From assembly GCF_000808015.1 (NCBI RefSeq), contig NZ_JWHR01000072.1:1-17462 (forward strand): a stretch of DNA of 17,462 nucleotides, written 5' to 3'. Of the stretch, positions 7,993 through 14,420 are shown piece after piece. The notes below the pieces were generated by a model, which did not search any database, was not told where the DNA came from, and worked only from the letters and a program-made list of their open reading frames with translations. This DNA comes from Terrisporobacter othiniensis. GTDB taxonomy: Bacteria; Bacillota; Clostridia; Peptostreptococcales; Peptostreptococcaceae. Made by a program: the position numbers and the translations under genes. The stretch's first letter is position 1, and the number at the start of each line of letters is the position of its first letter.

Positions 7993-8209
7993 ATGCTTTA
8001 TAAATTTCATATTCAACAGATGAATTACACTTGCCACAGGCTGTTCCAGCCTTTGTACTTTTTCTAACTTCATTTATTCCGCTACATCCATTATTTAGAG
8101 CCTTCATAATATCATGATTAGAAACATTATAACAAGAACAAACTTTTTTAGGCTTATTTGAATTTACTATTTTATATTCTTTATATTTTTTTATTAGTTT
8201 ACTGAACAT
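7982..8209 (-). CDS. Small BFD-like [2Fe-2S]-binding protein
   Basis: A 75-residue protein. From residue 22 it is a bacterioferritin-associated-ferredoxin-like (Fer2_BFD) domain. Ligand cysteines are C24 and C26 (CSC) and C58 and C61 (CGKC), with the usual helix-turn-helix spacing between the pairs; C42 is extra. Such domains bind one [2Fe-2S] cluster and pass electrons, for instance to release iron from ferritin or inside flavoprotein oxidoreductases. Residues 1-22 form a Lys-rich amphipathic extension of unknown role. The start is supported by an AGGGG ribosome binding site (minus, 8218-8222). It is monocistronic and convergent with the PTS operon. No ferritin or bacterioferritin gene is in the window, so its partner is unknown. 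Confidence 0.85.
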   Translation of the reverse strand: MFSKLIKKYKEYKIVNSNKPKKVCSCYNVSNHDIMKALNNGCSGINEVRKSTKAGTACGKCNSSVEYEIYKALKK

Positions 8210-8364
8210 AAATTTATCCCCTTAGAGTTTATTTAGACATTTAATTTTATACCCAATTATGCCTTCGCATATCAAATTAGATAAAATATAAATGCATAGA
8301 ACTTATAATTCTGCTACATTTATAAATATATTCTATAAAAATATTATTAAATGGGAGGATAAAC

Positions 8365-8652
8365 ATGAAAGATAAAAATATTTTTGTTAATATTGTATAT
8401 TTCGTTATAGGGGCACTGATAGTATTAGTTATGGGTGAGCTAAGTGAAATTTGTATAGATTTAAAACAAACTTCTTATGATTTTAGATATGACTATTTAG
8501 TAATGTTGGTAGAATTTGGGGGATACATGATTTTAGGTTTTTGGATAGGTATAAAAGATATTTATAATGAGTTTTATAAACATGGAAAATGGAAGTTATT
8601 AAACTTTAGTTTTATTTTAACTTTCATGATATCTTTCATATCAATCTTTTAA
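8365..8652 (+). CDS. Hypothetical small membrane protein
   Basis: A 95-residue protein I do not recognise. It has three hydrophobic segments: about 7-25, 44-62 and 77-95, the last reaching the C-terminus. Between the first two is a short, more polar stretch with several Asp, Lys and Tyr residues, and a charged loop (about 63-76, KDIYNEFYKHGKWK) follows the second. The ribosome binding site GGAGG just before the ATG is strong, and codon use matches its neighbours, so it is probably a real gene. It stands alone, divergent from the BFD gene and convergent with hydrolase copy 2. Confidence 0.7.
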   Translation: MKDKNIFVNIVYFVIGALIVLVMGELSEICIDLKQTSYDFRYDYLVMLVEFGGYMILGFWIGIKDIYNEFYKHGKWKLLNFSFILTFMISFISIF

Positions 8653-8730
8653 AAAAGTAGAAGATTAATATATAGTAAGTATAAATATTATGGTAAGAAT
8701 TTAAGATAAAATATAAAATAAGCAAACAAT

Positions 8731-8784
8731 AAAAGAAACTGTTATATATTAATTTTAAATAATTAATGAAACAGTTCCCTTTTA
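8731..8784. terminator. Bidirectional terminator-like hairpin
   Basis: AACTGTT (8737-8743 region) pairs with AACAGTT (8770-8776), with further inner ATTAAT pairing and outer AAAG/CTTT pairing around a small internal bulge. The + strand ends in TTTT and the minus strand in CTTTTATT. It separates the small membrane protein gene from the convergent hydrolase copy 2. Confidence 0.65.
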
Positions 8785-8815
8785 ATACTATGGAATTTTT
8801 ATTTTATAAAAAATG

Positions 8816-9760
8816 TTAATTACTAATGTATTTGCCTAAAAAATCAGTTACTGTATTCCAGTAAAGATCTGGATTAACTAAGTCAGCTTTTCCATGACCA
8901 GCATTTTGTACAGTAAGTTTACTTTTTTCAGAGCTTGTAGCCTTATAAAGTTCATCCATCATATAGTATGGAACAAAGTCGTCCTTATCTCCGTGAATAT
9001 AAAGTATAGGAGTTTTTGATTTTGCTACTTGCTCAATAGGAGAAGCATCTTTAAGTGAATATCCAGCTTTAACCATTGTCACCATATTAGAAAGATTCAT
9101 TACAGGGAAAGCTGGTAAATTAAATAAAGCTTTTAGTTGGTAAGTAAATTCATTCCAAACTGAAGTATAACCACAATCTGCAATGATAGCTTTAACATTA
9201 TTAGGTAAATTCTCTCCAGATGTTGATAAAACAGTAGCAGCACCCATAGATGTACCATGTAAAATTATTTCTGAGCTAGGATTATCTTCAAGAATATTAT
9301 TAATCCAGTCGATTATATCGAGCCTATCATCCCATCCCATTCCTATATAATCACCTTCACTTTTTCCATGTCCTCTTAAATCTGGAACTAGAATATTATA
9401 TCCCATTTCATAAAAATGTTTAGCTTTAGAACTTACTAATTCACCTTCAGAAGTATAACCATGAACTACAATAGCCCATTTATTAGTTTTAGTTTCATTT
9501 TTAACTTCGTAGCCATGTAATTTCAAGTTATCAAAAGAGTTTATATATTTATCTGTATAATTTGAATTTTTTATTAACCAATTAACATCTTCTTCTACTT
9601 CTCCTTCAGTATCATCATCATCTCCAAATATCATATCTTTTGATGTAAATGGATTAATAGCTAAGTCATAAAAATAGTTCCCTATAAAAATTCCTGTACT
9701 AACAGTTATTAATAATAAAACTGTCGTTAAGCTTATTATGATTTTTTTCTTTTTAGTCAT
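8816..9760 (-). CDS. Membrane-anchored alpha/beta hydrolase (copy 2)
   Basis: A 314-residue paralogue of the hydrolases at 2634-3569 and 9902-10837. It has a Lys-rich start, one hydrophobic anchor (about 7-32) and an external alpha/beta-hydrolase domain. The catalytic residues are present: HGYTSEG from residue 100, S171 in GTSMG, D260 in HGDKDDFVP and H289 in AGHGK. This copy has a distinctive acidic run between anchor and domain (residues 46-58, four consecutive Asp then several Glu). The open frame extends two codons upstream to a TTG, but the AAGGAG ribosome binding site lies only two bases from that TTG and seven from the ATG, so the ATG at 9760 is chosen. It has its own terminators and a predicted promoter similar to that of copy 1. 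Substrate unknown. Confidence 0.9.
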   Translation of the reverse strand: MTKKKKIIISLTTVLLLITVSTGIFIGNYFYDLAINPFTSKDMIFGDDDDTEGEVEEDVNWLIKNSNYTDKYINSFDNLKLHGYEVKNETKTNKWAIVVHGYTSEGELVSSKAKHFYEMGYNILVPDLRGHGKSEGDYIGMGWDDRLDIIDWINNILEDNPSSEIILHGTSMGAATVLSTSGENLPNNVKAIIADCGYTSVWNEFTYQLKALFNLPAFPVMNLSNMVTMVKAGYSLKDASPIEQVAKSKTPILYIHGDKDDFVPYYMMDELYKATSSEKSKLTVQNAGHGKADLVNPDLYWNTVTDFLGKYISN

Positions 9761-9793
9761 ACTCAATCTCCTTGTATTTTAAACCTAGATAAT

Positions 9794-9821
9794 ATACTAT
9801 CATAAAAATAAATATTTTGAA
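9794..9821 (-). promoter_or_regulatory. Predicted promoter of hydrolase copy 2
   Basis: On the minus strand, -35 TTCAAA (9816-9821), a 16-base spacer and -10 TAGTAT (9794-9799) preceded by TGA. The 14-mer TATGATAGTATATT (9791-9804) differs from that of copy 1 at one base and sits at nearly the same distance from the start codon (31 versus 28 bases). Confidence 0.4.
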
Positions 9822-9846
9822 ATACGAAATATATGCAAATAAAAAC

Positions 9847-9891
9847 AAAAAGAATATTACTGAATTAAAATTTTCAGTAATATCCTTTTTT
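9847..9891. terminator. Terminator between hydrolase copies 3 and 2
   Basis: A long hairpin whose arms AAAAAGAATATTACTGAA and TTTTCAGTAATATCCTTTTT pair over about 17 bases with one mismatch, with a short AT loop. Read on the minus strand, the 3' arm ends in CTTTTTG. It ends the copy 3 transcript before the copy 2 promoter, so the two hydrolases are separate units. Confidence 0.8.
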
Positions 9892-9901
9892 AAGCAATTT
9901 A

Positions 9902-10837
9902 TCATTTAATATATTTTTTCAAATAGTCACTTATAGTTGACCAATACAAACGAGGCTGAGCTAAATCTGAGTTGCTATGTTCACCATTTTTTATAGTAAC
10001 TTTCTTTTTGGGAGAGCTTGTAGCACTGTATAGTTCATTCATCATAGATATAGGAACAAATTTGTCATTATCACCGTGAAGATAAAGAATAGGTGTTTTT
10101 GATTTTTTTACTGAATCAATAGCAGATGCATTTTTTAAAGAATATCCGGCTCTTAATACAGTTACCAAATTGGTAAAATCAATTATTGGGAAAGAAGAAC
10201 TATTAGAGTAACTTGTAATTTCATAATCAAAAATATCATATACAGAAGTGTAAGCGCAATCAGATATTATTGCTTTAACATTGTCAGGCAAATTCTCTCC
10301 AGAAGTCATTAAAACTGCGGCACCTCCCATAGATGTACCATAGAGTGCTATTTCAGCTTTGCTATCATCTTTTATTATTGAATTAATCCAAGCAATTATG
10401 TCTATTCTATCATCCCAACCCATACCTATATAATTTCCTTGACTTTTTCCATTGCCTCTTAAATCAGGGACTAAAACGTTATATCCCATTTTATAAAAAC
10501 TAAGAGCTTTTCTACTAGTTAACTTTCCCTCTTCTCCATAACCATGAACTACAATAGCCCATTTTGATGTTTTTTTAGGTTGTTTAACAACATAGGAATG
10601 TAATTTTAAGTTGTCAAAGGAAGTTATGTATTTATCTTTGTAATTAGATTTTTTAATTAACCAGTGCTCATTATAAGAAGAACTTTCAAAGGTATAGTCA
10701 GCATAGATTGTGTTTTTAGAAGTATTGGCGCTTATTACCACATTATAAAGTAGATTACCCACAAAGGTACCAATACTAATACTTGCTATTAAGATTATGA
10801 ATAAAATTGATAATAAGAATTTTTTGAGTTTTTTCAT
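9902..10837 (-). CDS. Membrane-anchored alpha/beta hydrolase (copy 3)
   Basis: A 311-residue paralogue of the other two hydrolases. It has a short basic N-terminus, a hydrophobic anchor (about 7-32) and an alpha/beta-hydrolase domain with HGYGEEG from residue 98, S169 in GTSMG, D258 in HGDNDKFVP and H287 in GEHSN. It differs from copies 1 and 2 in the conserved loop after the second strand (RGNGKSQG instead of RGHGKSEG) and has a Ser-rich stretch near 209-216. The open frame runs five codons further upstream to a GTG, but that GTG is part of the AAGGTGG ribosome binding site. The ATG at 10837 also aligns with the starts of the paralogues. It is divergent from the redox operon across 246 bases that hold no gene. 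Confidence 0.88.
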   Translation of the reverse strand: MKKLKKFLLSILFIILIASISIGTFVGNLLYNVVISANTSKNTIYADYTFESSSYNEHWLIKKSNYKDKYITSFDNLKLHSYVVKQPKKTSKWAIVVHGYGEEGKLTSRKALSFYKMGYNVLVPDLRGNGKSQGNYIGMGWDDRIDIIAWINSIIKDDSKAEIALYGTSMGGAAVLMTSGENLPDNVKAIISDCAYTSVYDIFDYEITSYSNSSSFPIIDFTNLVTVLRAGYSLKNASAIDSVKKSKTPILYLHGDNDKFVPISMMNELYSATSSPKKKVTIKNGEHSNSDLAQPRLYWSTISDYLKKYIK

Positions 10838-11083
10838 AATATATGGTCCCACCTTAAAATTATAAAATACAAAAAAATTATAATATAAAATTTAAATAAC
10901 CAGTTTAAATATATAGTTAATTGTAGTAATGATGATTTATTTTTTCAAGTAAAATAAATTTAATTGATATTACAATTGAAAACTAACTATTTTCTAATAG
11001 ATAAAAAATATATAAGAACTATCAAGAAGAAAAATAAAATTGTGATACACTTATATCAATAAGTTAAAAATGGGGTGAATAAA

Positions 11084-12553
11084 GTGAATAATACATACGA
11101 TGTGGTAATAATTGGAGGGGGAGTAGTCGGAAGCTCCATTGCAAGGGAACTTTCTAAATATAAATTAAGAACCTGTGTACTGGAAAAGGAATTGGATGTA
11201 TGCTTAGAAACTAGTGGAAGAAATTCGGGTGTTTTACATGCAGGGTTTAATAATAAAGTAGGATCTTTAATGGCAAAGTTTTGTGTGGAAGGGAATCAAA
11301 ATTTTGATGAAGTTGCAAAAGAACTTGATATTCCTTTTAAAAGAACTGGAAAATTAGTAGTTGGTTTTACAGAAGAAGATAAAGAAAAATTAATAAAAAT
11401 GAAAGAGCAAGGAGAAGCAAATGGTGTTGTAGGATTGGAAATTATAAATAATGAAAAAATTAAGAAATTATCACCATTTATTGAGGGAAACTTTGCATTA
11501 TATTCTCCAAGCACAGGAATTTTAAATCCTTTTATTTATACTATTGCCATGGCAGAAAATGCAGTACAAAATGGAGTGAATTATTTTCTAGACAATGAAG
11601 TATTAGAGGTAAGAATGGATTTAAATAAAGATGAAAATATTTATGAAATAAAAACGAATAAAGGCATTTATAAATCACGATGGATAATAAACTCTGCAGG
11701 GCTTAATAGTGACAAAGTAGGAAAAATGTTAGGAATAGAAGAATACACAATATATCCATGTAGAGGAGAATATTTTATATTAGACCAAAAATTAGGACAG
11801 TTTTTAAATATGCCAGCATATCCAGTACCTAATCCAAAAGAAGGAGGTTTAGGGATACATTTAACACCTTCCATAGATGGTAATGTTTTTATTGGACCAA
11901 GCAGCGAGTATATAGATGAAAAAGATGATTATTCTGTAACTAAAAATGTTATGGATTTATTAATAAAAGACGGAGGAAGAATTTTTCCTCATATTAAAAA
12001 AGAACATTTCATAAGAAACTTCTCAGGAATTAGACCTAAGTTAGTAGGAAAAGACCAAGGTGGATATGATGATTTTAAAATAGAATTAAGAGAAGACGTT
12101 CCGAATGTAATAAATTTAGTTGGAATTGAATCACCAGGACTTACAAGTGCAGTACCTATTGCAAAATATGTAGTAAGTTTGCTATCACAAAAAGAAACTC
12201 TTAAAGAAAATCCACATTTTAATAAATATAGAAAAGGAATTATAAGTTTCAAAGATCAACCTTTAGAAATAAAAAGAAAATTAATTGAAGAAGATGAAAA
12301 CTACGGAGAAGTAATCTGTAGATGTGAAACCATAACAAAGGCTGAAATATTAGCAGCTATTAATAACCCTTTGGGAGTTGAGACGGTTACAGGAATAAAG
12401 TATAGAACTCGTGCTATGATGGGGAGATGTCAAGGTGGATATTGCCAAACTAGAATAACAAAATTGATAAAAGAAGAAAAAGATAAGAAAGAAGAAGAAA
12501 TCCTATACTCTAGAAAAAATTCAAATATGTTTGTAGGGAAGGTGAGAGGATAA
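11084..12553 (+). CDS. FAD-dependent oxidoreductase, GlpA/LhgO-like, with C-terminal [2Fe-2S] BFD domain
   Basis: A 489-residue flavoprotein of the DAO/COG0579 group, which includes anaerobic glycerol-3-phosphate dehydrogenase and L-2-hydroxyglutarate oxidase. It has an N-terminal FAD-binding Rossmann motif (GGGVVG, 11-16), a substrate domain (about 80-370), and a C-terminal BFD-type domain with C412, C414, C449 and C454. Such domains bind a [2Fe-2S] cluster. The predicted reaction is oxidation of a small hydroxy acid or glycerol-3-phosphate, with electrons leaving through the iron-sulfur centre. The frame also has a GTG at 11075, but that GTG is inside the ribosome binding site GGGGTGA; the GTG at 11084, six bases downstream, is preferred. 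It overlaps the next gene by one base. No glpK or glpF gene is adjacent, so the substrate is uncertain. Confidence 0.88.
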   Translation: MNNTYDVVIIGGGVVGSSIARELSKYKLRTCVLEKELDVCLETSGRNSGVLHAGFNNKVGSLMAKFCVEGNQNFDEVAKELDIPFKRTGKLVVGFTEEDKEKLIKMKEQGEANGVVGLEIINNEKIKKLSPFIEGNFALYSPSTGILNPFIYTIAMAENAVQNGVNYFLDNEVLEVRMDLNKDENIYEIKTNKGIYKSRWIINSAGLNSDKVGKMLGIEEYTIYPCRGEYFILDQKLGQFLNMPAYPVPNPKEGGLGIHLTPSIDGNVFIGPSSEYIDEKDDYSVTKNVMDLLIKDGGRIFPHIKKEHFIRNFSGIRPKLVGKDQGGYDDFKIELREDVPNVINLVGIESPGLTSAVPIAKYVVSLLSQKETLKENPHFNKYRKGIISFKDQPLEIKRKLIEEDENYGEVICRCETITKAEILAAINNPLGVETVTGIKYRTRAMMGRCQGGYCQTRITKLIKEEKDKKEEEILYSRKNSNMFVGKVRG

Positions 12554-13788
12554 TGGTTATACAAAAAGATGTAATAATAATTGGGGGAGGTCCAGCAGGC
12601 CTGGCTGCAGCTGTAAAATTAAAAGAATGCGGAATTGAAGATATAGTAATAATTGAAAGAGAGAAAAAGCTAGGAGGAATACTTAGACAATGTATTCATG
12701 ACGGCTTTGGGTTAACTAGATTTAAAGAAACTTTAAGTGGACCAGAATATGCTCAAAGATTTATAGATGAAGTAAATAAGAAAAACATTGAATATATAAC
12801 GGAAACTACAGTAATAGATTTAACTAATGATAAAAAAATAATTGCAGTAAATAAAAATGGACTCTTAGAGTATGAGGCTAAAGCTGTTATTTTAACTATG
12901 GGATGTAGAGAAAGAACTAGAGGAGCTATAAGTATTCCAGGTAGTAGACCAGCAGGGATATATACTGCAGGAGTTGCTCAATCTTATATAAATTTACAAA
13001 ATACTATGGTAGGTAAAAAAGTAATTATATTAGGATCTGGGGATATAGGTTTAATAATGGCAAGACGTATGACTTTAGAAGGGGCAAAGGTAGAAGCTGT
13101 ATTCGAGATACTTCCTTATGCCAGTGGACTTCCTAGAAATATCCAGCAATGTTTAAATGATTATAATATTCCACTATATTTAAGTCATACAGTGACTAAG
13201 ATAAGAGGAAAATCTAGAATAGAAGGAATAAGTGTAAGTGAAGTAGATGAAAACATGCAAGTGGTTGAAGGTACAGAAAAAGACTATGATTGTGACACTC
13301 TAATACTATCAGTGGGGTTAATTCCGGAAAATGAATTATCTTTAAAGGCTGAAGTTGAATTAGATAATGATACAAAAGGACCTATTGTAAATGAAAATTA
13401 TGAAACAAGTGTGGATGGCATTTTTGTTGCAGGAAATGTTCTTCATGTTCATGATTTAGTTGATTTTGTTTCCTTGGAAGGTGAAAGGTTGGCAAAGGCA
13501 GTATCAAATTATATAAATAATAACAAGTTTTCAAAGTGTGAAATAAATATAGAAAAAGATAGTAATATAGGTCATACAATACCTCAAAAAATTAGTGGAG
13601 AAAATGATTTTGTTTTATCTTTGAGAGTTAGAAAACCTATTAAAAATGCTGTAATAGAAATATTACAAGATGATAATATTATAAAATCTATGAAAATGAA
13701 AAAAGCTATCCCAGCAGAAATGATTCAAATGGAAATTAATAAGGATTATATAAAATCTAAGTCAGATTTAAAGGTGGTGGTAAAATGA
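12553..13788 (+). CDS. NAD(P)/FAD-dependent oxidoreductase (COG0446-like)
   Basis: A 411-residue pyridine-nucleotide flavoprotein. It has an FAD Rossmann motif GGGPAG at 11-16, a family-typical RQCIHDGFG segment near 45-53, the TMGCRERTRG segment (115-124), a second NAD(P)-binding motif GSGDIG at 161-166, and the C-terminal FAD motif DGIFVAGNV (288-296). No CxxC active-site disulfide is seen, so it is not a thioredoxin reductase. Residues 330-411 form an extra C-terminal domain. It starts in a TAATG overlap with the upstream flavoprotein and overlaps the next gene by four bases (ATGA), so the three proteins are almost certainly made together. By analogy with multi-subunit glycerol-3-phosphate, opine and HcnABC-type oxidoreductases, it probably passes electrons between the partner flavin/Fe-S subunits and NAD(P) or another carrier. 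Confidence 0.88.
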   Translation: MVIQKDVIIIGGGPAGLAAAVKLKECGIEDIVIIEREKKLGGILRQCIHDGFGLTRFKETLSGPEYAQRFIDEVNKKNIEYITETTVIDLTNDKKIIAVNKNGLLEYEAKAVILTMGCRERTRGAISIPGSRPAGIYTAGVAQSYINLQNTMVGKKVIILGSGDIGLIMARRMTLEGAKVEAVFEILPYASGLPRNIQQCLNDYNIPLYLSHTVTKIRGKSRIEGISVSEVDENMQVVEGTEKDYDCDTLILSVGLIPENELSLKAEVELDNDTKGPIVNENYETSVDGIFVAGNVLHVHDLVDFVSLEGERLAKAVSNYINNNKFSKCEINIEKDSNIGHTIPQKISGENDFVLSLRVRKPIKNAVIEILQDDNIIKSMKMKKAIPAEMIQMEINKDYIKSKSDLKVVVK

Positions 13789-14147
13789 AAAAAATATTTA
13801 CTTGTATAATATGCCCAAATGGTTGCGAAGTAGAGGTAGAGTTGAAAAATAATATAATTGACAATATTGAAGGAGCAACTTGCAAAAAAGGAAAAGAATA
13901 TGTAATCCAGGAAATAAGTAATCCTCAAAGAAATATAGCAACTTCAGTAAAAGTTTTAAATGGGGATTTAGATATAGTAAGTGTTAGATTAAATAAAAGT
14001 ATATCTAAGAGTATGATATTTGATGTGATGAAAGAGATTAAGACTTTGGAAGTAAAAGCCCCAGTGAAAATTGGAGATATAATTAAATCTAATATTTTAA
14101 ATTTAGATGTGGATGTTATAGCAACTAAAAATATAGATTCAATATAG
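13785..14147 (+). CDS. DUF1667 protein, cysteine-rich, third subunit of redox operon
   Basis: A 120-residue protein of the DUF1667 family, which commonly follows GlpA-like and COG0446 flavoproteins in Firmicutes. Near the N-terminus are C7, C10, C14 and C33 (C-x2-C-x3-C-x18-C, including CPNGC). This pattern resembles the [4Fe-4S] ligand set at the start of molybdopterin oxidoreductases, though the last gap is shorter. The rest has no membrane segment and no other motif I recognise. The ATG overlaps the upstream stop (ATGA), implying translational coupling. I infer an iron-sulfur electron-transfer subunit of the operon's complex; zinc binding is the alternative. Confidence 0.82.
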   Translation: MKKIFTCIICPNGCEVEVELKNNIIDNIEGATCKKGKEYVIQEISNPQRNIATSVKVLNGDLDIVSVRLNKSISKSMIFDVMKEIKTLEVKAPVKIGDIIKSNILNLDVDVIATKNIDSI

Positions 14148-14151
14148 ACAA

Positions 14152-14202
14152 AATAAACCTCCTAGGAATATTAAATAAATATTTTAGGAGGTTATTTATT
14201 TG
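14152..14202 (+). terminator. Terminator of the redox operon
   Basis: Arms around AAACCTCCTA (14155-14164) and TAGGAGGTTAT (14185-14195), plus inner AATATT pairing, form a long stem with a small bulge and an AT loop. The 3' side runs into TTATTTATTTG. It begins directly after the DUF1667 stop codon. Confidence 0.82.
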
Positions 14203-14268
14203 ACGTTAGAATTTAATTTATAAAGTAGGTAGATTATTATATTCCTTTTTATTTTAATTTACTTCTCT

Positions 14269-14297
14269 TTGCAACTAGAAATATTAAATATTATAAA
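14269..14297 (+). promoter_or_regulatory. Predicted promoter of the symporter gene
   Basis: -35 TTGCAA (14269-14274), a 17-base spacer and -10 TATAAA (14292-14297). This is the best sigma-A-like match between the redox operon terminator and the symporter start, and implies a leader of roughly 115 bases. An inverted repeat overlaps it. Confidence 0.5.
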
Positions 14298-14310
14298 AAA
14301 TATTTTCTAG
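14275..14310. promoter_or_regulatory. Inverted repeat overlapping the symporter promoter (possible operator)
   Basis: The arms CTAGAAATATT (14275-14285) and AATATTTTCTAG (14299-14310) are complementary apart from one extra base. They cover the whole -35/-10 spacer and extend past the -10 element to the likely transcription start. This is a typical position for a repressor site. No nearby regulator gene is an obvious partner. Confidence 0.45.
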
Positions 14311-14420
14311 AATAGTGCTTAAGTGAATAAAATTAATAGAGGTGATTAAAGTGAAATAGTAAAAGAGATTTTTAATCAAAGCATTTGCAAACTAATATTT
14401 TGATATAAAGGAGATAGAAT

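Noticed and set aside
10838..11083. Possible genes or riboswitch in the gap between hydrolase copy 3 and the redox operon
   Set aside because: No open frame with a ribosome binding site, no convincing hairpin and only weak promoter-like hexamers on either strand (for example TATAAT on the minus strand at 10877-10882 without a matching -35).
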